Of a stretch of DNA of 29,117 nt, positions 7,801 through 14,561 are shown in pieces; positions within the stretch are counted from its first letter, which is position 1; every line of letters begins with the position of its first letter. The stretch comes from CAZALT01 sp964485515 (GTDB lineage Bacteria > Actinomycetota > Acidimicrobiia > Acidimicrobiales > Acidimicrobilacustridaceae). The notes below the pieces were generated by a model. That model worked only from the letters and a program-made list of their open reading frames with translations, made no database searches and was not told where the DNA came from. The position numbers were made by a program, and so were the translations under genes. The stretch lies in NCBI GenBank assembly GCA_964485515.1, contig CAZALT010000024.1, forward strand, positions 1-29,117, in the 5' to 3' direction.

Positions 7801-7867
7801 GGCGCACTCCCCCTCTGGATCGTCCACGGTCGGCATCGACGACCGATGCGACCAGATCGGGCAAAGT

Positions 7868-7883
7868 ATACGCATATGGATAT
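7868..7883. promoter_or_regulatory. Candidate TetR operator between divergent genes
   Basis: ATACGCATATGGATAT is an imperfect dyad (12 of 16 positions symmetric) centred on CATATG. It lies in an AT-rich island (about 7862-7890) that contrasts strongly with the surrounding GC-rich DNA. Placed midway between the two divergent starts, it is the best operator candidate for the adjacent TetR protein. Confidence 0.5.
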
Positions 7884-7913
7884 TTCTATGTTCCGCTCCC
7901 CGAAGGGTGCGCC

Positions 7914-8573
7914 GTGACCGACCGACCCGGCCCCGACAGGCCGGCGACCGAGCCTCGTCGAGGCCGCCCCACCCGCGCCGAGGCCGAAGCGATCGATGAG
8001 CGCCTGCGCGGCGCCGCCATCGAGGCTTTCGTCACCAAGGGGTTCGATGGCGCGACCATGGAGGCCATCGCGATCACCGCCGCCGTCACCAAGCGCACGC
8101 TGTATGCCAGGTACCCCGACAAGCAGGCCCTCTTCGCCGCCGTCGTCCCCCGTGCCCTCGCCGACATGCCGTTCCCCCGCCTGGACTTCGACCTGCCGGA
8201 CGGCGATCTCGCCACGGTGCTCCGATCGTCGGCCCACGAGATGGTGGATCGGCTGATCGATCCCGACGCGGTTCGCCTGCGGCGCTTCGCCATGCTCGAG
8301 GCACGACGGCTTGCGGCCCTCGACCAGGCAGGCAACGCCGATCTGTGGTCGCAGAGCCTGCGCTCGCTCGTCGACCTGCTGCACGATCGAGCTGCGCGGG
8401 GCGAGATCTCGATCGACGACCCCGAGGCGGCCGCCGACCTGTTCGTGTCGATGGTCGCGGGCGGGCCCACCATTCGTGCCGACATGGGCGTGGTCGACTC
8501 GCCTGCCGAGGTCACCCGCCACATCGACGCCGCCGTCGATCTGTTCCTCCACGGCGTGGTGCCTCACAGCTGA
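7914..8573 (+). CDS. TetR/AcrR-family transcriptional regulator
   Basis: A 219-residue dimeric repressor type. After a basic, disordered N-terminus (PRRGRPTRAEAEAI) the helix-turn-helix occupies about residues 30-75: AIEAFVTKGFDGATMEAIA, then the recognition part AAVTKRTLYARYPDKQALF. The remainder is the ligand-binding C-terminal domain (TetR_C-like, VDRLIDPDAVRLRRFAMLE). GTG start with GAAGGG 6 nt upstream. Divergent from the DapB-like dehydrogenase, which it probably represses together with itself through the dyad at 7868-7883. The effector is unknown. Confidence 0.88.
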   Translation: MTDRPGPDRPATEPRRGRPTRAEAEAIDERLRGAAIEAFVTKGFDGATMEAIAITAAVTKRTLYARYPDKQALFAAVVPRALADMPFPRLDFDLPDGDLATVLRSSAHEMVDRLIDPDAVRLRRFAMLEARRLAALDQAGNADLWSQSLRSLVDLLHDRAARGEISIDDPEAAADLFVSMVAGGPTIRADMGVVDSPAEVTRHIDAAVDLFLHGVVPHS

Positions 8574-8576
8574 AGC

Positions 8577-8591
8577 ACGGCCCGTGGCCGT
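8577..8591 (+). terminator. Hairpin after the tetR-type gene
   Basis: ACGGCC, a 3-nt loop and GGCCGT form a perfect 6-bp stem 3 bp after the stop. There is no T tract. Confidence 0.4.
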
Positions 8592-8654
8592 CGTCGTTCG
8601 ATCCAGATCTCGTATCCGTTCTGGCGAGCACGAACCCGCCGATCGCGCCACCAT

Positions 8655-9020
8655 GTGGACATGGCAACGGCGAACCCAGACGTGGCGGCCTACCTCGACG
8701 AGATCGATCCTGCGCTGCGCCCGCTGTTCGATCGTGTGCTCGGCGCGCTGATCGTGGGCTACCCAGGCGCCGAGGTCGTGATCTCCTACGGGATGCCCAC
8801 GCTCACGGCGGGCAAGCACCGCCTCCACCTCGGCGCGTGGAGCCACGGTGTGTCGCTCTACGGGTGGCGAGCCGATTCCGCCCAGGACGACGCCGGGTTC
8901 GCCGAGCGCCACCCTGAGCTCCTGCACGGGAGGGGAACCATCCGCATCAAGCCCTCCGACGCCGAGTCGGTCACCGACGAGGAGCTGAGCGAGCTGGCAC
9001 GCGCAACCCTTGCGCCGTAG
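8655..9020 (+). CDS. DUF1801 (YdhG-like) protein
   Basis: Small cytoplasmic protein of 119-121 residues matching the DUF1801/YdhG fold: EIDPALRPLFDRVLGAL, then the hallmark EVVISYGMPTLTAG, then HLGAWSHGVSLYGW and a C-terminal GTIRIKPSDAE segment before a final helix. Members are small, single-domain and of unknown biochemical role. The start is either GTG 8655 or ATG 8661; neither has a convincing Shine-Dalgarno. It follows the TetR gene in the same direction but is separated by a hairpin, so it may be transcribed alone. Confidence 0.75.
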   Translation: MDMATANPDVAAYLDEIDPALRPLFDRVLGALIVGYPGAEVVISYGMPTLTAGKHRLHLGAWSHGVSLYGWRADSAQDDAGFAERHPELLHGRGTIRIKPSDAESVTDEELSELARATLAP

Positions 9021-9026
9021 TCGTCG

Positions 9027-9060
9027 CCACCGCCACCGCCACCGCCACCGCCACCGCCAC
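9027..9060. repeat. CCACCG hexamer repeat, 5.7 copies
   Basis: A pure run of CCACCG units starting 7 bp after the DUF1801 stop codon. It has no coding role on the plus strand. Confidence 0.85.
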
Positions 9061-9068
9061 TGTGGGGC

Positions 9069-9113
9069 AACCCGACTTCAACCCGACCTGGACCCGACCT
9101 CAACCCGACCTGG
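9069..9113. repeat. Imperfect 11-12-bp tandem repeat, about 4 copies
   Basis: Four copies of AACCCGACCTNN (variants end in TC, GG, TC and GG) immediately before the tRNA-Gly promoter. The core CCGACCTG is shared with the repeats at 51-95 and 16891-16934. Confidence 0.75.
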
Positions 9114-9134
9114 CGGGTGGGGGCCGAGCCTGGT

Positions 9135-9165
9135 TTGTCACGGCCTGCCGATGTTGGCGTAGCCT
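9135..9165 (+). promoter_or_regulatory. Putative tRNA-Gly promoter
   Basis: TTGTCA (9135-9140) and TAGCCT (9160-9165) with a 19-bp spacer; the mature tRNA begins 12 nt further on. The hexamer TAGCCT recurs before three other genes in the window. Confidence 0.5.
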
Positions 9166-9177
9166 GCGTAACCCCTT

Positions 9178-9252
9178 GCGGGTGTAGCTCAATGGCTAGA
9201 GTCCCTGGCTTCCATCCAGGCGATGCGGGTTCGATTCCCGTCACCCGCTCCA
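9178..9252 (+). tRNA. tRNA-Gly(TCC)
   Basis: Complete cloverleaf. The acceptor arms GCGGGTG and CACCCGC pair perfectly, the anticodon stem CCTGG/CCAGG encloses CTTCCAT with anticodon TCC, and the T arm is CGGG-TTCGATT-CCCG. The discriminator T and CCA (9250-9252) are encoded. It decodes GGA and GGG codons. It stands alone with its own promoter and a strong terminator. Confidence 0.95.
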
Positions 9253-9257
9253 CTCCC

Positions 9258-9293
9258 GAGACCGCAGGCCGGACGTGCTCCGCCTGCGGTTTC
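9258..9293 (+). terminator. Intrinsic terminator of tRNA-Gly
   Basis: ACCGCAGGC (9261-9269) and GCCTGCGGT (9282-9290) form a perfect 9-bp stem, extendable by wobble to 12, followed by TTTCGTCGTTC. Confidence 0.7.
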
Positions 9294-9309
9294 GTCGTTC
9301 CCGGGTCGT

Positions 9310-9837
9310 TCAGCGGTCGCCCGACGCGGCGAGGTCGTAGGACCACACGTCGGGTCCGGAGCGGTGGTCGAGCAGGTAGCGCTCGGTGCGCATCGCCCCC
9401 TGGTCCATGCCGACCGGGGTGAACACCTCGAGGGGTGGTCCGCCGTCGCGCCCCTGCGCCACGCGCATGGTGACCCCGTCGGAGAGCCCGCCGTGGAGCT
9501 CGACGATCACCTCGGTGGCGCGGTGGTGCTGCAACTCGTGCGCCGTCTCGTCGAACAGATCGGAGATGTAGGTGCTCTGCCCGAGCAAGATGTCCTCGTC
9601 GGTGTGGGCCGGCACGTCGCCGACCGACACGGCGCGCACCGGGTCGTGCTCCGTGTCGCCCAGAAGGAACGCCCGGCACGACGGGCACAGGTCGTGACCT
9701 GGCTCGACCGAACGCGTGACGCAGCGCCAGCAGACTCCCTCCGGAACCACACCCCGATCCTCGGGGTGCCCCTCCTCGGTCGAGTACTGGCCTTCGTCGG
9801 AGAGGACTCGGACGATGTCGTCGACCTTGTTCACCAC
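9310..9837 (-). CDS. Hypothetical protein with a zinc-ribbon-like CxxC pair
   Basis: Unrecognised protein of about 175 residues. The central segment CWRCVTRSVEPGHDLCPSC has two CxxC pairs 12 residues apart, fitting a small zinc ribbon; the rest is acidic and without membrane segments, with LFDETAHELQHHRATEVIVELH in the second half. I favour the GTG at 9837 because GGGAGGG lies 10 nt upstream; ATG 9885 and TTG 9897 are in-frame alternatives without a good ribosome site. Next to tRNA-Gly, same strand as the thioesterase further upstream but separated by a hairpin. Function unknown; codon use looks genuine. Confidence 0.6.
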   Translation of the reverse strand: MVNKVDDIVRVLSDEGQYSTEEGHPEDRGVVPEGVCWRCVTRSVEPGHDLCPSCRAFLLGDTEHDPVRAVSVGDVPAHTDEDILLGQSTYISDLFDETAHELQHHRATEVIVELHGGLSDGVTMRVAQGRDGGPPLEVFTPVGMDQGAMRTERYLLDHRSGPDVWSYDLAASGDR

Positions 9838-9965
9838 GGCGATCACACCCTCCCTGCATCCGAACACGTCGTTGTGCCGGCGCATCCATGATGCCAAGGT
9901 CGACCTGAGATCGGAAGGACCGAAACGGAACCGTCACCACCTTGCCCCGGTCGGACAGCGAGAGT

Positions 9966-9982
9966 GGCGGGTGGGTCCCGCC
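9966..9982. terminator. Hairpin between thioesterase and zinc-ribbon genes
   Basis: GGCGGG, loop TGGGT, and CCCGCC form a perfect 6-bp stem about 50 bp downstream of the thioesterase stop (minus strand). No T tract. Otherwise the 9838-10030 spacer holds nothing recognisable. Confidence 0.4.
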
Positions 9983-10030
9983 CGCTGACCCAGAGCAGGG
10001 TGCAACCGGCCAGGGTCGGGTCGACGTGGG

Positions 10031-10708
10031 TCAGATCGCGTCGGCGGGTGCGTCGGCGGGTGCGTCGTCGGCGTGGTGGTCCACCATCGATACCCCGACG
10101 TTGATGAACAGGCCTTCGGCCGACGCGGTGAGCACCTCGCCGTGGTGCATCTCCCCCTTCGCGATGATCTTGCGTCCGTCGCTGCTGTCGACCCAGCCCC
10201 GGAGGTGGATCTCCTCGTTGATCGGCGTCGGCTTGTGGTAGCGCACCGTGAGCTGGGCGGTGACCCCACCGGGCGCACCGATGGCCCCGGCGGTGCCGAG
10301 CAGTTCGTCGAAGATCTCGGCGATGACACCGCCGTGGACGTAGTTCCACGGGGGTCCGGCCAACGTGGTGGGCACCACGACCGTGCCGACCAGGGCTCGA
10401 TCTTCGTCGACCTCGAGCTGTGCCGGTGGGCTGACGGGGCTGAGGGGGCCGACGATGGGCGAGTAGTAGAAGAACCGATCGGGTCGGGTGAGGTCGTGGT
10501 CTTCCATCGGCTTGTCCTCGATGGGTCCCAGGAACATCTGCGAGTGCGGAGCGTCGATCTCGGTCGCGCTCAGCAGATCGGCGATCTCGTGCAGCTTGGC
10601 GGTGGCTTCGGCGATGTCGTCGATGGACACACCGGTGACCCGGACGCCCTGGTTCACCCGTCGTGCCGCCGCGGCGAGGGCGCAACGCGCCTCGAAGTCC
10701 TCGGTCAT
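10031..10708 (-). CDS. PaaI/THEM4-type hotdog-fold acyl-CoA thioesterase
   Basis: A 225-residue protein whose C-terminal half is a single hotdog domain: PPWNYVHGGVIAEIFDELLG contains the HGG segment and the acidic residue used by PaaI-like thioesterases, followed by TAQLTVRYHKPTPIN and GRKIIAKGEM strands. The N-terminal 90 residues are helical. It probably hydrolyses acyl-CoA or aryl-CoA esters in the cytoplasm. The C-terminus ends in DAPADAPADAI, encoded by a 12-bp tandem repeat (about 10037-10070). ATG start with TACGGT ending 8 nt upstream, a leaderless arrangement. Neighbours give no pathway. Confidence 0.85.
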   Translation of the reverse strand: MTEDFEARCALAAAARRVNQGVRVTGVSIDDIAEATAKLHEIADLLSATEIDAPHSQMFLGPIEDKPMEDHDLTRPDRFFYYSPIVGPLSPVSPPAQLEVDEDRALVGTVVVPTTLAGPPWNYVHGGVIAEIFDELLGTAGAIGAPGGVTAQLTVRYHKPTPINEEIHLRGWVDSSDGRKIIAKGEMHHGEVLTASAEGLFINVGVSMVDHHADDAPADAPADAI

Positions 10709-10833
10709 GGGCGGCGACCGTAGCCCGTTGCGCTGACGACCCCGTCACCGACAGGTTCGAACCGACCCGACCCCTACGCCACCCGGCGATCGGCCACGAG
10801 AGGCTATGGCTGGCTCGACGCCTCGTCAGATGC

Positions 10834-12249
10834 TCAGCGGGCCAAGCGAGACGGCAGACGCCGGGCGAGCACCGCGCCGATCACGGCCATGGAACCCGCG
10901 AGCACGTAGACGAACATGATCGCTGTGCCTTCGTCCCACCCCGACCGGGCGCCGACCGCGATCAGCGCGCCGGCGGTGCCCGTGCCGAGGGCGGAGCCGA
11001 GCGTGTCGCACAGCTGCATGCCCGAGGTCGCCGAGCCCTCCGTGCCCACGTTCGCTTCCGACAGGACGGTCAACGCGAGCGGCGCGTACCCCAGACCGAT
11101 CCCCCACCCCGCAACACCCCAGGTGAGGCAAGCCATGGCTACCGGGACCGAGGTGAACAGCACGACCGCCGTGGACCCCACACCGACGACGAGCAGGACG
11201 AAGCCGATCCCCACGAGGCGTCGCGGACCGACGCGGTTGATGAGGCGCTCCTGGGTCCACGATCCGCCGGTCCACAACACGGCTCCTGCCGTGAGGATGA
11301 TCGCGCCAGACGTGTCACGTACGGTCTCGAACGCGAGCGGGATGTAGGCATCGGCCGAGAAGAACGTGAAGGTGATCACGCCCTTGACGAGCACCGCGGC
11401 GGGCAGGCCCTCCTGTGCCCGCAACGTGCCGGGAGGCGTGAGACGCCGGAGGCCCCAGATCGAGACGAGACCTCCGATGCCGATCGCTCCGACAGCGACG
11501 GGCAGCGACGAGCGGTCGAGCCCCCACAACACGAGCCCTGCGCCGAGCGCGACGACCAACGCATCGGTCAACGAGGTGGACGACGACGTGGCCGACGCGG
11601 CGCGGTCGCGGGTGGCTCCCGCGGACGAGCTCGCGACCGGCACGGGAGCGGCGAGGCGACGAAGGGCGAGCAGGGCCATCGTTCCGCATACGGCAAGCAG
11701 GGGCAGCAACCCGAGGAACACCCAGTGCCAGCTCGTTGCGTCTGCCACGACCTCGGCCAGCTTCGGTCCGACGAGCGCCGGGACGATCCACGCCGTCGAC
11801 AGCAGGGCGAACACCCGTGGCCGGATCACCATCGGATAGGCGCGTCCGATGCACACGTAGGCGATCGCCGGCAGCGCACCACCACCGATCCCCTGCAAGG
11901 CGCGCCCGACGACCAGCACGAGCATCGACGGCGCGAAGCCACCGACCAGGAGACCGATGGCGAACACGCCGAGCGCGGCGGCGAACGGGATGACCGGGGC
12001 CATCCGGTCGACGAGCCGGCCCGCGACGACGATGCCGATGAGGCTGCCCAGGAAGAACGCGCTGAACACCCAGCCGTACAGCTCGATGTCGCCGAGGTCG
12101 CGCTCCACCGCGGGCATCACCGTAGCGATGGCCATCGACTCGAACGCGACCAGGGTGATGGTCAGGACGAGGCCGAACGTGAGGAGGCGACGGCCGGGAG
12201 CGAACACCGACGGCGCCTCTCCCGCGCTGCTGTCGGCCACCTCGCTCAC
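10834..12249 (-). CDS. MFS transporter, DHA2/EmrB-like
   Basis: An inner-membrane permease of 471 residues with about 12-14 hydrophobic segments. The N-terminal half has the A-like motif GSLIGIVVAGRLVDRM after TM2, and VGRALQGIGGGALPAIAYV in TM4, typical of drug-exporting MFS proteins. A charged Ser/Ala-rich linker (residues about 215-235) separates the halves. Likely a proton-coupled multidrug or metabolite exporter; the substrate is not predictable. The GTG start lies 6 nt after TAGCCT with no Shine-Dalgarno, suggesting a leaderless message. A long antisense frame over this gene is a GC-rich shadow. Confidence 0.88.
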   Translation of the reverse strand: MSEVADSSAGEAPSVFAPGRRLLTFGLVLTITLVAFESMAIATVMPAVERDLGDIELYGWVFSAFFLGSLIGIVVAGRLVDRMAPVIPFAAALGVFAIGLLVGGFAPSMLVLVVGRALQGIGGGALPAIAYVCIGRAYPMVIRPRVFALLSTAWIVPALVGPKLAEVVADATSWHWVFLGLLPLLAVCGTMALLALRRLAAPVPVASSSAGATRDRAASATSSSTSLTDALVVALGAGLVLWGLDRSSLPVAVGAIGIGGLVSIWGLRRLTPPGTLRAQEGLPAAVLVKGVITFTFFSADAYIPLAFETVRDTSGAIILTAGAVLWTGGSWTQERLINRVGPRRLVGIGFVLLVVGVGSTAVVLFTSVPVAMACLTWGVAGWGIGLGYAPLALTVLSEANVGTEGSATSGMQLCDTLGSALGTGTAGALIAVGARSGWDEGTAIMFVYVLAGSMAVIGAVLARRLPSRLAR

Positions 12250-12348
12250 CGGCGCAGGCTAGGCGTCAGTGGTTCGGGTCCGATCAGAAGACCGCCGCGG
12301 GACCGAGTCGACGGGCCGCAAGCACCGCACGCCGCGGCACCACGCGAA

Positions 12349-12376
12349 GAGGGCGGATGCCGAAGCACCCGCCCTC
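12349..12376 (-). terminator. Terminator of the DUF1269 gene
   Basis: GAGGGCGG and CCGCCCTC form a perfect 8-bp stem with a 12-nt loop, about 35 bp downstream of the stop codon on the minus strand. No pronounced T tract. Confidence 0.5.
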
Positions 12377-12409
12377 CGCGGACATCTGTCGCGGTCGAAG
12401 CCCGCGAGA

Positions 12410-12928
12410 TCAGCCTTCGGCTGTGTCGCCCTTGGACTCCTCGAAGGCTTCCTTCAGGTTGGCAACGGTCTCTTCGGGGATCTCGTGACGGGTGACCGAG
12501 ACCGGCTTGTACGGCTCGAACGCGTGCGAGAACTGGTCGGCATCGCCGCTCGCCCCGATGAGCAGCAGGATCGACGTCCCGTCGGTCAGCTGCTCCTTGA
12601 CGTCTTTGATCATGCTCTCGTCGAGGCCGCTGTCCTTCATGGCCTTGCCGATGGCGCCGCCGATGACACCGCCACCGATCCAACCACCGAGGAAGAACAG
12701 GGGCGGGAACCACCAGAACAGGAGCATGCCGATGAGCGCGCCCCACACCGCGCCACCTGCCACCGAGCCGTGAGGCGTGTGGGTCGAGACGCGTCCCGAG
12801 TTGTGCTTCTCGACGACGGCGACGTCGTCGACCCAGGCGTAGTTGAGCTCGGTGAGCGCTCGGACCGCCGACAGCGCCGACTGCGCGCCGTAGGTCGAGT
12901 CGAACTTCAGGGTGATCAGATCAGCCAT
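12410..12928 (-). CDS. DUF1269 membrane-associated protein
   Basis: A 172-residue protein of the DUF1269 family. Residues 1-60 form an alpha-beta unit (LITLKFDSTYGAQSAL, NYAWVDDVAVVEKH). Residues 60-100 hold the glycine-rich hydrophobic hairpin GGAVWGALIGMLLFWWFPPLFFLGGWIGGGVIGGAIG, which reads as a glycine zipper spanning or inserting into the membrane (shown here in part: GGAVWGALIG and GGGVIGGAIG). The C-terminal 70 residues are soluble and include SILLLIGASGDADQFSHAF. The ATG at 12928 has a textbook ribosome site (GGAGGAAGCC before it). Role unknown; the family has been linked with general stress proteins only by resemblance. Confidence 0.82.
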   Translation of the reverse strand: MADLITLKFDSTYGAQSALSAVRALTELNYAWVDDVAVVEKHNSGRVSTHTPHGSVAGGAVWGALIGMLLFWWFPPLFFLGGWIGGGVIGGAIGKAMKDSGLDESMIKDVKEQLTDGTSILLLIGASGDADQFSHAFEPYKPVSVTRHEIPEETVANLKEAFEESKGDTAEG

Positions 12929-13085
12929 GGCTTCCTCCGGAGAATGGTTCGCGGGCCTCGGTGCGCCGCAGGTTCGGACAGTAGCCGTACCCCGGGGCAT
13001 CGGGTCACACGCCCGTCAGGTGTTCACGACTCGTTCGGATGCGAGCGAGACCGCCCGTCGTACGGGGCGACCGATGCGCCCGACG

Positions 13086-13622
13086 TCAGGCCCCGGTCGT
13101 GGCGCCGAGCTCGTCGAGGCAATCGGTTGCGGTGCGGTGAGCGGTCGCGCGTGCGGTGTCGAACTGCTCCATGACCTCGTCCGTGAGCGTGGTGGGGTTG
13201 CCAGACCTGTTGGCCGTGACGGTGGCGGATTGGACGATGGTGTTGCTCTTCGCCCAGGAGTCGTAGGTAGAGGGGAGCTCCGTGCATGTGGACCCGGCCA
13301 CGGCGTCGCATCCATCGATGCGGTGCTTGACGGTCTGACCCAATGTCGCGGCCTGCTCGGAGGAGGTGTCGGTCGCTCCTCGGTTGAGCCCGGCGTCGAG
13401 GATCTGGTCTTCGATGGTGATGCGGGCGAGGACGGCATCGGCCGCGGTCGCGCAGTCCTTGGTCACGGGTGGGGCCGAGGCCGGCTCGGCCGCCGCCGCT
13501 GACTCATCGGCGGTGGTGTCGCTGGATCCGCAGGCGCTGAGCGCGGTGGCCGTGACCGCGATGGCGGCGAGCGCGGCGAGGGTGCGACGCACCATCTTGG
13601 GGTTGGTGGGGCTGGAGTGCAT
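13086..13622 (-). CDS. Secreted lipoprotein, function unknown
   Basis: A 178-residue exported protein. Residues 1-31 are a lipoprotein signal ending in the lipobox LSAC, followed by GSSD and a short Ala/Ser linker. The mature part contains three further cysteines (KDCATAAD, DGCDAVAGSTC, ATDCLDEL), probably disulfide-bonded outside the membrane, and mostly helical sequence. The ATG at 13622 has GGAGA 7 nt upstream; an ATG at 13595 would still give a functional signal. TACGGT about 35 bp upstream may be the -10. No family was recognised. Confidence 0.75.
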   Translation of the reverse strand: MHSSPTNPKMVRRTLAALAAIAVTATALSACGSSDTTADESAAAAEPASAPPVTKDCATAADAVLARITIEDQILDAGLNRGATDTSSEQAATLGQTVKHRIDGCDAVAGSTCTELPSTYDSWAKSNTIVQSATVTANRSGNPTTLTDEVMEQFDTARATAHRTATDCLDELGATTGA

Positions 13623-14014
13623 GGGGGTTCTCCGCTCTGTTCGGGTGGTGTGATGGACCGTACGAAGACGGGATTGGCGGCCGCTTGGCGTTCGCCACCA
13701 CGGTCACAACCAAGCGACAACGGGTCCCGCAGGTCGACCCTGTGGTCGAAGGTGGTCCCGTGCGGCGAGGCCGGTCGCGAACCTCCGGCTCGACCCAGAC
13801 CCGTGATGCACGGGCTGGGGGTGGCTCGGTGGTGGGCCGGGTGTGCCGCACGGTTGGTGTCAGGGCGTGGGGTTGATAGCGGTCGTCGCGCCGTTGGTGC
13901 ACCTGGTCGGGGGCAGTGGTGAGGACCGCGTCGACGTCACGCGTGCGCAGGGCGTTGGGGCCTGGTGGACCGAGTCGACGATCGGTTTGAACCTGGTGTG
14001 CCCGGGGACGCGGC
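13623..14014. other. Gene-free stretch between lipoprotein gene and tRNA cluster
   Basis: About 390 bp without a credible gene: open frames here lack ribosome sites and have the composition of GC-rich shadows. It should contain the lipoprotein promoter (TACGGT near 13655 on the minus strand). One GTCACAACC copy (13703-13711) matches the repeat near clpP. Otherwise nothing recognisable. Confidence 0.55.
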
Positions 14015-14042
14015 GAGGCCCCGGACCGGAGTCCGGGGCCTC
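14015..14042 (-). terminator. Strong hairpin terminator of the tRNA-His/tRNA-Lys transcript
   Basis: GAGGCCCCGGAC and GTCCGGGGCCTC form a perfect 12-bp stem with a 4-nt loop, 6 bp beyond the 3' end of tRNA-Lys on the minus strand. It is the most stable simple hairpin in the window. Confidence 0.75.
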
Positions 14043-14048
14043 TCCTTG

Positions 14049-14121
14049 TACGCCCCCTGGGACTTGAACCCAGAACCTGCGGATTAAGAGTCCGACGCTC
14101 TGCCAATTGAGCTAGAGGCGC
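14049..14121 (-). tRNA. tRNA-Lys(CTT)
   Basis: Complete cloverleaf: acceptor GCGCCTC with GGGGCGT (two wobble pairs), D arm GCTC/GAGC, anticodon loop CTCTTAA with anticodon CTT, T arm CTGGG-TTCAAGT-CCCAG, discriminator A. CCA is not encoded. Position 27-43 is a T-C mismatch. Probably co-transcribed with tRNA-His upstream. Confidence 0.95.
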
Positions 14122-14188
14122 ATGAGATCGCTCATCATACTGGTGCGGCCGGCCGCCCCCGAATCGAGAGCGGCCGGATGCACGAGAC

Positions 14189-14265
14189 TGGGGTGGCCGA
14201 GGGGACTCGAACCCCCGACGACCAGGATCACAACCTGGCGCTCTACCAACTGAGCTACGGCCACC
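14189..14265 (-). tRNA. tRNA-His(GTG)
   Basis: Complete cloverleaf: acceptor GTGGCCG/CGGCCAC, anticodon stem CCAGG/CCTGG around TTGTGAT with anticodon GTG, T arm GGGGG-TTCGAGT-CCCCT. The extra G at -1 (14265) and discriminator C that mark tRNA-His are both encoded, and CCA is encoded (14189-14191). A TATGCT -10 element lies 12 nt upstream (14278-14283, minus strand). Confidence 0.95.
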
Positions 14266-14384
14266 AAGCGGGACGCAGCATACGACAGCGACCCGGTTCG
14301 ACCCCAACCGGTTCGGGAGAGCGGTTCTCGTCCGGGTCCGATGACCGAGGTGGGTCAGTCCCTGCCGTACGCTGGCGACCACGC

Positions 14385-14457
14385 GCCTCCGTAGCTCAGG
14401 GGATAGAGCACCGGCTTTCTAATCCGATGGTCGCAGGTTCGAATCCTGCCGGGGGCA
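14385..14457 (+). tRNA. tRNA-Arg(TCT)
   Basis: Complete cloverleaf with acceptor GCCTCCG/CGGGGGC, D arm GCTC/GAGC, anticodon loop TTTCTAA (anticodon TCT, decoding AGA), T arm GCAGG-TTCGAAT-CCTGC and discriminator A. CCA is not encoded. The anticodon stem CCGGC/TCCGA is unusual: 27-43 is C-A and 31-39 is C-T, leaving three Watson-Crick pairs. TACGCT (14368-14373) is a plausible -10. Confidence 0.92.
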
Positions 14458-14548
14458 CCGAGTCAGCACGAGATCGCGGGTCCGGCCACCGACCGCGTCC
14501 CGTCGACCGAGCCTCTCCGGGCGACGGCCCCGTCGGCGCGCCGGGAAC

Positions 14549-14554
14549 TAGCGT
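14549..14554 (+). promoter_or_regulatory. Leaderless -10 element, TAGCGT-N7-GTG
   Basis: TAGCGT ends 7 nt before the GTG at 14562, the same spacing as before the oxidoreductase and rpe. It excludes the in-frame GTG at 14553, which overlaps the hexamer. Confidence 0.55.
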
Positions 14555-14561
14555 GGCTCGG

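Noticed and set aside
7392..8927. 511-codon minus-strand open frame across the TetR gene
   Set aside because: It is antisense to the TetR and DUF1801 genes and in its second half runs out of frame through the DapB-like gene; no domain similarity.
10663..12495. 610-codon plus-strand open frame
   Set aside because: It is antisense to the MFS transporter and neighbours, is made almost only of Arg, Asp, Glu, His and Gly, has no fold or motif, and is explained by high-GC codon structure on the other strand.
13504..14382. 292-codon minus-strand frame over the lipoprotein and tRNA region
   Set aside because: It crosses tRNA-Lys and tRNA-His and is out of frame with the lipoprotein gene; no motif.
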